The notes beneath the pieces are model-generated. The model saw nothing but the letters and a program-made list of their open reading frames with translations, did not search any database and was not told the DNA's origin. Below, in pieces: positions 18,024 through 26,901 of a stretch of 64,000 bases of DNA. The translations under genes were made by a program, and so were the position numbers. This DNA is from HGM11368 sp051883455 (lineage in GTDB: Bacteria; Bacillota; Clostridia; Christensenellales; UBA3700): positions 21,923 to 85,922 of the forward strand of contig JBJETT010000010.1 of assembly GCA_051883455.1 (NCBI GenBank), written 5' to 3'. Numbering within the stretch: the first letter of the stretch is position 1; the number at the start of each line of letters is the position of its first letter.

Positions 18024-19655
18024 ATGAATAATTTTTTTGAAGAGATAAATATAGACAATAATATCGTCAGAGCTTTGAATGAAAACGGCATAGTTGAGCC
18101 GACGCCCATTCAGAGGGATATTATTCCGCTTGCTATGCAGGGGGGTGACGTGGTAGGTCAAGCACCTACGGGTACGGGCAAGACGCTTGCTTTCGTTTTG
18201 CCTATTCTGAATAGCGTTGATAGAGAGGACGACGGCACGCAAATTATGGTCTTGTGTCCTACGAGAGAATTGGTTATGCAGATATGTTCCGTATTTAGCG
18301 ACACCCTCAAGTATACCGAAAAGATCAGGGTAGCCGGGCTATACGGCGGACAAAATATCCAACGACAACTTATGTTTTTGCGCAAGAAACCTCAAATCGT
18401 CGTAGGAACGGTGGGTAGAGTGCTCGATCATATAGACCGTAAAACGCTAAAACTAGGTAAAATCAAAGCATTGGTGCTCGACGAGTGCGACGAAATGTTC
18501 GATATGGGATTTAGAAAAGATATAGAGAGCATAATGTCGTTGTGCCCTAAGGATTGCCAAAAGATGCTCTTTTCGGCGACTATTCCGTCAGAAATCAAGT
18601 CGCTCATAGACCTAAGACTATCTGCCCCTAAGTACGTCAAAGCCACGATAGACGGCGAGAATACGCCAAAGATTGAGCAAAAGTATACCGTCGTCAAGGA
18701 CAGCCAGCGCGTGGGGTATCTCCTACAAATCATAGACGATAACAACTACGATAGAGTTATTATCTTTTGTAATACCAAGAAGCGCGCGGACAAGCTCGGC
18801 GAGGCGCTAGCCAAAAAACGTAGAAACGCGGTAGTGTTGCACGGCGACCTCAAGCAGTCGCAAAGAACGGCTATGATGAAGCAGTTTAGGAGCGGACAAG
18901 TCGAGATGCTCATAGCAACCGACGTAGCGGCAAGGGGCATTGACGTGGATGACGTGCAAGCGATAATCAACTTCGACCCGCCAACCACGCCCGACTTTTA
19001 CGTGCATCGCATAGGAAGGACGGCGAGAGCTAGCAAAGGCGGTGCAGCCTATACTTTCGTTGACGGCGACCAAACGGCAAATATTCCGCTATATCAAAAG
19101 GCAACTAACAACGCCTTGCAGTATATGGAAATGAGCGGAGAGGTAGACAGCTTTACGTTGCCTAAGGACAGCTCCAATCGCCTAAATCGCGAATGCGTAG
19201 AAGCCAACGTGTCGAGATTTTTCGTCAACGTAGGCAAAAAGGATATGCTAGACAAGGATACCGTAGTCAAGATAATTACCACCAAGACGGCTATCAAAAT
19301 CTACGAGATAACCGACGTCAAGCTGAGAGATACCTACGGCTTTGTCGAAGTGGTCAAGGGTAAGGAAGGTGAACTCAAAAAGCTTGAAGGTATGACGATA
19401 GGCAAGCGAAAATTGACTATAGAAGAAGCCGACAAGGAGAAGATGCAAAAGCCGTCCAAAGAGGGCAAGAGGGACTACAAGTCCAAAAAGTCTACCAAAG
19501 ACGAAAAGAGTGATTACAAATCTCGCAAAAGGGTAGACAAGGTTGGCGATAAGGGAGCAAAAAAGAGGAACGGAAAGGATGTCAAAGGCATCAAAGGTAG
19601 CACCAAGAGCGCGCGAGATACCAAGTCAAAGTACCCTTCCAAAAAGAGATATTGA
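18024..19655 (+). CDS. DEAD-box RNA helicase with DbpA-type RNA-binding domain
   Basis: 543 residues from ATG 18024; a frame opening earlier at 17955 overlaps the promoter and is rejected. The Q motif is 'PTPIQRDIIP', motif I APTGTGKT is at about 47-54, motif II is DECD (153-156) rather than DEAD, then SAT, 'ATDVAARGIDV' and HRIGRTAR follow. After the core comes a DbpA-like RNA-binding domain ('VSRFFVNVGKKDML...GFVEV') and a Lys/Arg-rich tail of about 85 residues. DbpA/CshA-type helicases remodel rRNA during ribosome assembly or act in RNA decay and cold adaptation. The DbpA-like domain favours a ribosome-assembly role. The mRNA is predicted to be leaderless. Confidence 0.88.
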   Translation: MNNFFEEINIDNNIVRALNENGIVEPTPIQRDIIPLAMQGGDVVGQAPTGTGKTLAFVLPILNSVDREDDGTQIMVLCPTRELVMQICSVFSDTLKYTEKIRVAGLYGGQNIQRQLMFLRKKPQIVVGTVGRVLDHIDRKTLKLGKIKALVLDECDEMFDMGFRKDIESIMSLCPKDCQKMLFSATIPSEIKSLIDLRLSAPKYVKATIDGENTPKIEQKYTVVKDSQRVGYLLQIIDDNNYDRVIIFCNTKKRADKLGEALAKKRRNAVVLHGDLKQSQRTAMMKQFRSGQVEMLIATDVAARGIDVDDVQAIINFDPPTTPDFYVHRIGRTARASKGGAAYTFVDGDQTANIPLYQKATNNALQYMEMSGEVDSFTLPKDSSNRLNRECVEANVSRFFVNVGKKDMLDKDTVVKIITTKTAIKIYEITDVKLRDTYGFVEVVKGKEGELKKLEGMTIGKRKLTIEEADKEKMQKPSKEGKRDYKSKKSTKDEKSDYKSRKRVDKVGDKGAKKRNGKDVKGIKGSTKSARDTKSKYPSKKRY

Positions 19656-19660
19656 CAAAA

Positions 19661-19690
19661 AATAGACGCTACTCATTAGCGTCTATTTTG
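19661..19690 (+). terminator. Terminator of the helicase gene
   Basis: AATAGACGCT pairs with AGCGTCTATT around a 7-nt loop and is followed by TTG. Confidence 0.75.
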
Positions 19691-19705
19691 ATAGCTTAAT
19701 TGGTC

Positions 19706-19731
19706 AAAAAGTCGATACGTATCGACTTTTT
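19706..19731. repeat. Intergenic palindrome, CGATACGTATCG family, copy 2 (perfect 26 bp)
   Basis: A5-GT, the core CGATACGTATCG (19713-19724), then AC-T5: all 26 bp are palindromic. It lies 6 bp after the end of potD on its downstream side, so a terminator function for the polyamine operon is plausible. Confidence 0.75.
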
Positions 19732-19737
19732 ATTGTT

Positions 19738-21027
19738 TTAGGCGTTGAGGACGTTCGCCCAAACGCTATCTATGATTTTGGTGTTTTCTTCGCCAAAGTC
19801 TGACATAACTCCGCATCTTCTCACAACATCCAAGGATGGGAATTGAGCGGGGTCTACGAAGATGCTCTTAGCTTGTTCGCTGAGCTCTCCGCCAAAGAAG
19901 TAGCTGAGGTCGGAAGCGTCGTAATCTTCGCTTGTATAAGCTACGAACTCGTCGTTGTCATCGTAGTAGCCTTGACACCACTCAAATGTTGCTTGTGTTG
20001 CCACGCAAGAGGTGTAACCAATCCACTCCATATTTTCGATAGCGATATCTTCTTGGCACAAGAAGTTGATCCAAAGGTTGGCGGCAACGGTGTTTTTGGC
20101 GTACTTAGGAATAGCCCAGCAGTCTACCCAAACGTTGGAGCCTTCTTGAGGTACGTAGTAGTCGAGGCTTCTTGAGATGCCCAATTCTTCTTGCAATTCT
20201 CCCATAGAATAGATTGCGTCGCCTGACCATTGCAGAGCCATATCTACTTTGCCTTCAATTATAGCCGACTTACCCTCGTCAGTCTCGTAACCGCATTTGA
20301 CGTTTTGTTTTTGCCATACGAGAGATTGTTGAACGGCACTAGCGTTGGCAACGTTGTTGAGAGCCATTTCCGGTGTAATATTGGCGTCATAGCTAGAAGA
20401 AGCAGGGTTGCAGAAGGTATAGATTGCGCCTACGGCGTAGGTGTCGCGCACACTCTTTTTCATATTGACTCTGCTTTGGTAAGCCGTATCCCACAATGCA
20501 CCCCAGCCATTTGAATCGAGGTATTCGAGTGAAATGACGTCGGTTGCGTACACGATACCCATAGTGCCCCACATATAAGGAGTGGAATACTTGCCAGTTG
20601 GGTCATAGGTAAAGTTGTTGACGGTGTTATCAAGGAAGTATTCCGAGATATTGACCTTGCGATAGTCTTGGATAGGGTTGCCGTCGAGGTCGTCGCCAAG
20701 TGGAGATTGCTCGAGGAGCAATTCTTCTCTAAGCATTCTCTCAATCATGTAGTCGGAGGCGCAAATTACATCGTAGTCGGACTTTTTGATAGCGACTTTG
20801 GAGTGCATGGTCTCGTTGGTGTCGTACTCGTCGTAGACTATAGAGATATTTTTGCCAGTGACGGACTTGTAATATTCTTTGAATTGGTCGATGACGTCTT
20901 GTCCGATATATTCGGCGCAGTTGTAGATTTTGAGAGTGTCCTCACGCGAGGTGCAAGCACTCAACATCGGCATACTTACGGCTAATAGCATAACCGCAAT
21001 CAACACGATACAAAGTTTTTTCTTCAT
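19738..21027 (-). CDS. potD: Spermidine/putrescine ABC transporter, substrate-binding lipoprotein
   Basis: 429 residues. The N-terminus is a lipoprotein signal with lipobox LSAC (Cys about 25). The mature start 'DTLKIYNCAEYIGQDVIDQF' is typical of PotD/PotF proteins (expected 'L.vynW.dYi...l..F'), and 'SDYDVICASDYMIERM' is another PotD hallmark. At 429 residues it is longer than the common ~350. It captures polyamines outside the membrane and delivers them to PotB/PotC. It is the last gene of the operon; AAGGAG precedes the ATG, which overlaps the end of potC by 4 nt. Confidence 0.9.
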   Translation of the reverse strand: MKKKLCIVLIAVMLLAVSMPMLSACTSREDTLKIYNCAEYIGQDVIDQFKEYYKSVTGKNISIVYDEYDTNETMHSKVAIKKSDYDVICASDYMIERMLREELLLEQSPLGDDLDGNPIQDYRKVNISEYFLDNTVNNFTYDPTGKYSTPYMWGTMGIVYATDVISLEYLDSNGWGALWDTAYQSRVNMKKSVRDTYAVGAIYTFCNPASSSYDANITPEMALNNVANASAVQQSLVWQKQNVKCGYETDEGKSAIIEGKVDMALQWSGDAIYSMGELQEELGISRSLDYYVPQEGSNVWVDCWAIPKYAKNTVAANLWINFLCQEDIAIENMEWIGYTSCVATQATFEWCQGYYDDNDEFVAYTSEDYDASDLSYFFGGELSEQAKSIFVDPAQFPSLDVVRRCGVMSDFGEENTKIIDSVWANVLNA

Positions 21028-21851
21028 TTTTTGTAAGCTCCTTGTTTTGAAGTTTTATTTTTCGGTTTGCGGTTGATAAGAGCCATCAAACCGAGGATTA
21101 CCACGAATATTATTGACGACAAAGCTCTCATAGATGCAGGCAAAGATTTTTTGCCGTGAGCTTTGAGGTAGATGAGTGTCGACAGAGTTTGGAAACCGTC
21201 GATATTGAATTGGGTGATGACGAAGTCGTCTATAGATAGCGTAAATGACATCACGAAGCCCATCAATATGCCCGGCAAAATGTCGGGGATAACGACTTTC
21301 CACAAGGCTTGCGTAGGCGTGCAACCAAGGTCGAGAGCAGCCTCGTAAATCTTGTTGTCGCTCTGTTTGAGTCTTGGCAATACGTTGAGTATGACGTACG
21401 GGGTACAGAAGGTCACGTGAGCCAAAATTACGTTGAGCATTTGTACTTCGCCGTCAAGTTGTATGAAGGTGCGCAAAATGCCGAAGAGCAAAACGAGCGA
21501 AACAGCGGTAACTATCTCGCTGTTGACCATAGGGATTTGGTTGATATTGGTGATGACGGTCTTTGCCTTCTTCGACCTAATGGAGTTGATGCCAATAGCA
21601 GCCATCGTGCCGAGCAGTGTAGAAATCAAACTTGCCGATACGCCGATGATAGCGGTGTTGCGCAAAGCTTCGAATATGGCGGCGCTGTCTCTACCCGTAA
21701 ATAGTTCTTTGTAAGCGTCAAAGCTAAATCCGCCCCAAGAACTAAAAGATGGCGTGTTGGTAAAGGAGAAGATTATCATCCACAATATTGGCAGATACAA
21801 AAATACCAATACTAGTGCAAACAAGCATTTGACGAGTATTTTCTTTACCAT
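21024..21851 (-). CDS. potC: Spermidine/putrescine ABC transporter permease
   Basis: 275 residues with about six membrane helices. The cytoplasmic EAA loop is recognisable as 'YEAALDLGCTPTQALWKVVIPDILPGI', which docks onto the PotA ATPase. The N-terminal 'YLPILWMIIFSFTNTPSFSSWGGFS' is characteristic of PotC. It overlaps potB upstream and potD downstream by a few nt, showing tight translational coupling. Confidence 0.9.
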   Translation of the reverse strand: MVKKILVKCLFALVLVFLYLPILWMIIFSFTNTPSFSSWGGFSFDAYKELFTGRDSAAIFEALRNTAIIGVSASLISTLLGTMAAIGINSIRSKKAKTVITNINQIPMVNSEIVTAVSLVLLFGILRTFIQLDGEVQMLNVILAHVTFCTPYVILNVLPRLKQSDNKIYEAALDLGCTPTQALWKVVIPDILPGILMGFVMSFTLSIDDFVITQFNIDGFQTLSTLIYLKAHGKKSLPASMRALSSIIFVVILGLMALINRKPKNKTSKQGAYKK

Positions 21852-22657
21852 AATCCACCTCCCGAAGAAGCGTTGTCCTTGTCGTACTTGTTGACGACGA
21901 TCATAGAAATACCGATGACTATCAAGATGATAAAGGACATCGCGCTGGCAACGTTGAGACTGTTGACTACTTGCAAGTCAATAAAGTCACCTATGAGGCT
22001 TATTTTGTTGCCACTTAGCAGTCCCGATATAGCAAAGGTGGTGATAGTCGGCATAAATACCATCGTAATTCCGCTCAAAACCCCCGGTAGAGAGAGAGGG
22101 AGCGTCACCTTGACGAATGCCTTGCGTGGCGAAGCGCCGAGGTCGGCGGCACCTTCCAGCAAAGACGGGTCAATCTTGGATATGGTGGTATAGATAGGCA
22201 TTATCATAAAAGGCAAATAGTTGTACACCATGCCGAATATTACCGTGCCCATGCCGAGGTCGACTTCCATTGCCTCGAACATTGCTTTTGTTGCAAGGGT
22301 GCGCAAGAGGAAGTTGATCCACATAGGTAGCATAAATAGCATAACCAGCACCGGACTCTTATTGTACTTTTTGTCGGCGAGGAAGAGCGCTACGGGGTAG
22401 CCTACAGCCAAGCAAATGAGGGTAGTCAGCAACCCTACGTATATAGAACGGGTGAGCATTTGCACGCTAGACGGGCTAAAAATCGTCTTGTAGTTGTCAA
22501 AGGTAAAGTTCCAAGACAGCGACCCGTCGCTCCTCGTTTCGCAAAAAGAGTAGAGTAGCAAAATCAACAGCGGCAATATTACGAATATCGCCATAAATAC
22601 CACGTAAGGAATTGCCAAATATTTGCGAGTAAATCCGCTTAGCTTTCTCTTTTTCAT
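21845..22657 (-). CDS. potB: Spermidine/putrescine ABC transporter permease
   Basis: 270 residues with about six membrane helices. 'YAIPYVVFMAIFVILPLLILLLYSF'-like residues form the first helix, and the EAA loop 'EGAADLGASPRKAFVKVTLPLSLPGV' is clear. It forms the channel heterodimer with PotC. It overlaps potA by 4 nt and potC by 7 nt. Confidence 0.9.
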   Translation of the reverse strand: MKKRKLSGFTRKYLAIPYVVFMAIFVILPLLILLLYSFCETRSDGSLSWNFTFDNYKTIFSPSSVQMLTRSIYVGLLTTLICLAVGYPVALFLADKKYNKSPVLVMLFMLPMWINFLLRTLATKAMFEAMEVDLGMGTVIFGMVYNYLPFMIMPIYTTISKIDPSLLEGAADLGASPRKAFVKVTLPLSLPGVLSGITMVFMPTITTFAISGLLSGNKISLIGDFIDLQVVNSLNVASAMSFIILIVIGISMIVVNKYDKDNASSGGGLW

Positions 22658-24291
22658 TCTTCTATCATCCTTATCAACTTAAAGCGGTCGGGCTTGACTG
22701 CAATACCCACTCTATCGCCGTCGTCCCAAAGGTATTCGGTGTCGGCAAAGATATGGTGGTTGTTGTCGGTTCTTAGGCATACGATATAGTTTTTGCCCTT
22801 ATAAATCATTGACTCGACGTTGGCGGCAAGTGGTGCGTCCATCTCGTCGTCGGTCATCTCTACGTCAGTAAACTCAAATCTAACCAAGGCTTTTTTGCCT
22901 TTGAGCGCCGTTTCTTCGCCGGCAATAGTGAGGATATCGTTTTCGCTGTCGTAGGCAGCGTCGTCGAACAACGTAGTAGGGTCGAAGTCGTACGTTCCGC
23001 CGTAGAGGTCGAGGGTGGTATTGGAGAGGAATTCTACTTGTTTGTCGTTGGCGTAGAGCTCCTTGGTCATAATGTGGATATTGTCGGGGTCGACGTAGAG
23101 GCTTACCTCGCTACCTACGGGGCTTTCTACGGTGTTGTGAATGATAAATTCGTAACCGCCGGCAATGCAAGACATCTCGTAATGCACGCCCTTAAAAATC
23201 GAGGACACGATTTTGCCGTCAAGTATGCCTTTGCCCTTTTCGCGCACTTCCCAGTCCTCGGGTCTTACCACGATATCCACCTTTTGGTTAGGCTCGAAGC
23301 CTGTATCCACGCAGTCCCATTGTACGCCTGCAAAGATAACTTTTTTGTCCTCGGGCATCACACCGTCGAGTATGTTGGATTCGCCGATGAAGTCGGCAAC
23401 GTAAGCCGTTTTAGGCTCGTTGTAGATGTCGATAGGGCTACCTTCTTGACAAATTTTGCCGTCGCGCATAACTACGATAGTGTCGCTCATTGTCAAAGCT
23501 TCTTCTTGGTCGTGGGTGACGTAGATAAAAGTTATGCCGAGTTTTTGGTGCATGGATTTGAGCTCGAGTTGCATCTCTTGACGCATCTTGAGGTCGAGTG
23601 CTCCCAAAGGCTCGTCGAGGAGCAAAATCTTTGGCTCGTTGACGATTGCTCTGGCTATCGCTACTCTCTGTTGTTGTCCGCCCGAGAGAGAGTTGACGTC
23701 ACGATTTTCGTAGTCGCTAAGTCCAACGATTTTGAGCGCGCGACGCACCTTTTCTTCGATAAAAGCCTTGTAACAGTTTACCTTTTTGGTAGTGACGTTG
23801 CCCTTTCTATCCTTGGTGGTTACCATCTTGTATTGACGGCAAAAAGGTACGATTTTGATTGTTTTTTCGCCGTTTTTGTCTACGATTTCTTGTTCTACGG
23901 GCTTGCGTTTTAGATTGACGAGTTTGGTCGCCTTTTCGCCCTTGCGGTTGACGTATTCTACCTCTACCTTTTTCATCTTCAGACCAAAGGCAATGTTTTT
24001 GAATACGTTGAGGTGAGGGAAGAGGGCGTACTTTTGGAATACCGTATTGACCTCTCTCTTGTGAGGTGGTAGAGAAGTGATATCCTCTCCGTCGAAGAGT
24101 ACTTGTCCTTCGGTTGGTTGCTCAAATCCCGCAATCATACGCAAGGTAGTGGTCTTACCGCAACCGCTTGGACCGAGCAAGGTGACGAATTGTCCCTTCT
24201 CAATCTTGAGATTGGCGTTGTTGACAACCCTTTTGTCGTCGTAATATTTGTTGATATTTTTTAGTTCGAGTATATATTTTTTGTTTTCCAT
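22654..24291 (-). CDS. potA: Spermidine/putrescine ABC transporter ATPase with an unusual insertion
   Basis: 545 residues, much longer than the usual 350-380. Walker A GPSGCGKTT is at about 40-48, the Q-loop at 85, the signature LSGGQQQR at about 202-209, Walker B ILLLDEP at about 222-228, and the switch His in HDQEEA. Between the Q-loop region and the signature there is an extra Lys-rich, charged stretch of about 70 residues (about 107-176) with 'NRKGEK', 'DKNGEK' and 'DRKGN' turns, as if a beta-hairpin unit had been duplicated. The C-terminal regulatory (TOBE-like) region is also extended. It energises polyamine import. It follows the XRE-cupin regulator by 13 nt. Confidence 0.88.
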   Translation of the reverse strand: MENKKYILELKNINKYYDDKRVVNNANLKIEKGQFVTLLGPSGCGKTTTLRMIAGFEQPTEGQVLFDGEDITSLPPHKREVNTVFQKYALFPHLNVFKNIAFGLKMKKVEVEYVNRKGEKATKLVNLKRKPVEQEIVDKNGEKTIKIVPFCRQYKMVTTKDRKGNVTTKKVNCYKAFIEEKVRRALKIVGLSDYENRDVNSLSGGQQQRVAIARAIVNEPKILLLDEPLGALDLKMRQEMQLELKSMHQKLGITFIYVTHDQEEALTMSDTIVVMRDGKICQEGSPIDIYNEPKTAYVADFIGESNILDGVMPEDKKVIFAGVQWDCVDTGFEPNQKVDIVVRPEDWEVREKGKGILDGKIVSSIFKGVHYEMSCIAGGYEFIIHNTVESPVGSEVSLYVDPDNIHIMTKELYANDKQVEFLSNTTLDLYGGTYDFDPTTLFDDAAYDSENDILTIAGEETALKGKKALVRFEFTDVEMTDDEMDAPLAANVESMIYKGKNYIVCLRTDNNHHIFADTEYLWDDGDRVGIAVKPDRFKLIRMIEE

Positions 24292-24304
24292 CGTCGTGTC
24301 CTTA

Positions 24305-24838
24305 TTAGAAAGTAGGAGGGGAAGATACCCACAATATTTTTACGGGAGTATCGCCGTCGTTGACTATATAGTGCTTTTTGTTGCTTACGAAGTAGAAAGA
24401 GTTGCCTTGACTTAGCTTGTACTTCTTTTTGCCTATTATCAGCGTTGCGTTGCCCTCTAGCATATAGCCGAATTCCTCGCCCTCGTGAGGCATATCCTCC
24501 AGCGTCTTACTGTGAGCGTTGAGAGTCATCAATATAGGCTCCATTTCGTTCTTTTGGCTGTTGGGCACTAGCCACGTGATAGAGCTGTCGTCGCTCTCCT
24601 TGACGAAGAAGTCGTCCTCTTCGAAGACTATTTGCTCGTCGCTGTCGTCGTTGAAAAAACTCTTGAGATCCGACCCCAAAGCCGACAATATGTCGATGAG
24701 AGTGGCGATAGACGGCGAGGCAATGTCGTTTTCTAATTGCGAGATATATCCTTTGGTCAAATCGCATCTGTCGGCAAGCTCTTCTTGCGTCAGACCGCAT
24801 TGGAGTCTCAGCGACTTGATTTTGATACCGATTTCCAT
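24305..24838 (-). CDS. XRE-cupin transcriptional regulator of the polyamine operon
   Basis: 177 residues: an N-terminal XRE helix-turn-helix (about 1-62, 'TQEELADRCDLTKGYISQLEND') and a C-terminal cupin barrel (about 105-177, 'MPHEGEEFGYMLEGNATLIIG'). This layout is that of PuuR-type regulators, which sense polyamines or related small molecules. A strong AAAGGAGGT precedes the ATG. It heads the potABCD operon, so feedback on polyamine uptake is the natural reading. Two GTTTAGT/ACTAAAC-type palindromes in its leader are probable binding sites. Confidence 0.88.
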   Translation of the reverse strand: MEIGIKIKSLRLQCGLTQEELADRCDLTKGYISQLENDIASPSIATLIDILSALGSDLKSFFNDDSDEQIVFEEDDFFVKESDDSSITWLVPNSQKNEMEPILMTLNAHSKTLEDMPHEGEEFGYMLEGNATLIIGKKKYKLSQGNSFYFVSNKKHYIVNDGDTPVKILWVSSPPTF

Positions 24839-24856
24839 ATTTACCTCCTTTCCCGA

Positions 24857-24873
24857 GTTTAGTAAAACTAAAC
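24857..24873. promoter_or_regulatory. Operator 1 of the polyamine operon
   Basis: Perfect palindrome GTTTAGT-AAA-ACTAAAC in the leader between the promoter and the ribosome binding site. It is the probable site of the XRE-cupin regulator. Confidence 0.7.
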
Positions 24874-24910
24874 TTCAAAAATATTGAGTAAAAATTTTGT
24901 TAAACTTTGA

Positions 24911-24927
24911 GTTTAGATTTAGTAAAC
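24911..24927. promoter_or_regulatory. Operator 2 of the polyamine operon
   Basis: GTTTAGA-TTT-AGTAAAC, an imperfect copy of operator 1 with 5-bp perfect outer arms. It lies just downstream of the -10 box, across the expected transcription start, a classical repressor position. Confidence 0.65.
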
Positions 24928-24934
24928 TGTTTTG

Positions 24935-24963
24935 ATTATATACACCCCCGATATATATGTCAA
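24935..24963 (-). promoter_or_regulatory. Promoter of the XRE-cupin/potABCD operon
   Basis: On the minus strand TTGACA (24958-24963), 17-bp spacer, TATAAT (24935-24940): a consensus sigma-A promoter. Strong basal activity held back by the regulator is the expected logic. Confidence 0.85.
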
Positions 24964-25003
24964 TAATTTTGATATATTTTTTCAATTTTTTTGAGCAAAA
25001 TTG

Positions 25004-25035
25004 TCAAAAAAAGAGCCCTGCTAATTGCAAGGCTC
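25004..25035 (-). terminator. Terminator of the lipase-like gene
   Basis: On the minus strand GAGCCTTGC pairs with GCAGGGCTC, followed by seven T. Confidence 0.8.
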
Positions 25036-25062
25036 GGAAGACAGTTTTAGACTAATTTTATC

Positions 25063-26700
25063 TTACTTTTGTTGGTTGTCGTAATTAACGGTCACGTTGA
25101 TGTTTATATCTATAGCTTTCTTTTTGCTTGTTGCAATTACTATTAAGACCGCCACAATGATTGCCACGCAAGCCACTGGAATGACCACGGCAAGTATGAT
25201 CTTGTTGCGATGATTTACCAATTCGGTTTTTTCAATCGCCAGGTTTACGGCTTGGTTTGTCGTTTGGTCTATACTAACTATCTTGTCGGCGGTTAGAGCG
25301 TCATTGCCCGATTTTTGCATAAGCTTGACGGTATATTCGCCCTCGTTCAGACCTACTTCGGCGTGCAATATAGGAGAGCTCGAAGAGCGGGTATATACGA
25401 CGTTGCCGTCCTTGTCCAATATTTGCATGCCGTACACGTCGTCCGACGGAATATCAATAGTCAACGTGACTGGCTTTTGGTATCTGTCCACTCGAGTAAA
25501 GGCGCAGTCTTTCATCAATACCGAGTTGCCGTCGTTCCATTGTTGGCTATAAGCCACGCCTTTGAGTGATCGAAGAGTATTCACGTCCATGAGAGCAGAC
25601 GGCACCGTTTGTCCGAAGTTGTCGGAGACGCTGTCTTGGAAGAGCGTTAGGAAGTAATAGTCGGGCACCATATTGTGAGTGTTGGTCATTCCGTACTGTT
25701 TGTCAAGTCCGTCTAGGTGCACCCAAGTGATATTGTCGCAAAAGCGCTCTTTGAGGGTTGCCATGGTTGCTTTGGAATAGATATTTCCACCTAACGTGGC
25801 GTACATGGTGTATATGGCCTTGCCTGCACCGTAGCCCTCGATAGCCACGCCGTAATCTGCAAGCTTTACCACGGCTTCCGAGCAAAGCTCGGCAATAGTG
25901 CGTCCGTTGGCGTCTTCACCCCCGCGGTGGTCGATATGTCCTTTTACTTTGTTGGTGCTGAGATACGGGTCGAGTAGGGTTATGCGCTGAGGAATAAGGT
26001 TGGTGCCTATTTCTTTACGCTCGCTCATCATCAATAGGTTTTCACTTACGGCAAGCGATAGGTCGCCACCCATTGAGTGACCAGCCAATTGCAACGTACC
26101 CGAGAAGTCTTTGCCAAGGGCGTTGATTATTGCTTGGGCGTAGAGCATAGATACCGAAGAGGTAGGATTGAGGGTTGGGTCGCCTAGCACTCTCTTGCCC
26201 GATTGGGTGGAGACGTAATAGCGCATGCCAAGCGGCGTGTCGGACGACCAAATCTTAGGGTCGCCGTCAATATTTTCTTCCGCAATTTGGTTCCAATAGA
26301 AGTGACCCACGTTGTAGCCCATATCTATGTATTTTTGATAGTATTGAGTGCTGTACGGGAAGCTTCCTTCGGCAAATCTATCGTAAGTGCCTTCCCATGT
26401 GGAGAGTAAATCTCTACGGTTGTAGCCCTCGTTATTCTTCATTCCGTGAGTAAAAATTATTGTAGGCTTGGTCGGGTCAAAATCTACGCCCGCCGTGCCC
26501 GCTTTGATGGGGATATCCTTGCCGTCTTGATACCAGTAGATGCCGTAGTCTAAACGGTTGAACACACCCTCTTCCCAACCAACGCGACTGTCGTTGATTG
26601 CATAGACGGTGGTAGGGTGGACGAGTGTGGCAGTCAAAGCTACCGCGAGCAAAGATACTAGTGCTAACGTGAAACAAATTTTTTGTGATAATGTTTTCAT
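25063..26700 (-). CDS. Secreted, membrane-anchored lipase-like alpha/beta hydrolase
   Basis: 545 residues; the ribosome binding site GGGAGAAGG precedes the ATG. A signal peptide covers about residues 1-34. 'PTIIFTHGMKNNEGYNRR' carries the HG oxyanion motif and 'LAGHSMGGDLS' the GxSxG nucleophile elbow, both as in lipases. The C-terminal part has a beta domain followed by a membrane helix near 500-525 and a short tail. The enzyme probably acts on ester substrates at the outer face of the cell. Its substrate is unknown. Confidence 0.75.
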   Translation of the reverse strand: MKTLSQKICFTLALVSLLAVALTATLVHPTTVYAINDSRVGWEEGVFNRLDYGIYWYQDGKDIPIKAGTAGVDFDPTKPTIIFTHGMKNNEGYNRRDLLSTWEGTYDRFAEGSFPYSTQYYQKYIDMGYNVGHFYWNQIAEENIDGDPKIWSSDTPLGMRYYVSTQSGKRVLGDPTLNPTSSVSMLYAQAIINALGKDFSGTLQLAGHSMGGDLSLAVSENLLMMSERKEIGTNLIPQRITLLDPYLSTNKVKGHIDHRGGEDANGRTIAELCSEAVVKLADYGVAIEGYGAGKAIYTMYATLGGNIYSKATMATLKERFCDNITWVHLDGLDKQYGMTNTHNMVPDYYFLTLFQDSVSDNFGQTVPSALMDVNTLRSLKGVAYSQQWNDGNSVLMKDCAFTRVDRYQKPVTLTIDIPSDDVYGMQILDKDGNVVYTRSSSSPILHAEVGLNEGEYTVKLMQKSGNDALTADKIVSIDQTTNQAVNLAIEKTELVNHRNKIILAVVIPVACVAIIVAVLIVIATSKKKAIDININVTVNYDNQQK

Positions 26701-26826
26701 AACCTTCTCCCGATATTATTTTAATACGGTGCTACCTCGGTGTCAATACCTTTGATGGGCTCTGAGGTTGCGACGGCGATTGTCGATTTCGGCAGGGCGG
26801 ATAAGCATAACGATTGCCAAAATAAG

Positions 26827-26855
26827 CAAAAAACTAGGCGACTTGTGAGGTCGCC
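26827..26855 (-). terminator. Terminator of the DUF4838 gene
   Basis: On the minus strand GGCGAC pairs with GTCGCC around a 7-nt loop, then TAG and a T run. It lies about 50 bp after the gene. Confidence 0.7.
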
Positions 26856-26901
26856 GCGCTTGTTAAAAAATGATACGTGACGTATATGTGAACGAAAGAA
26901 A

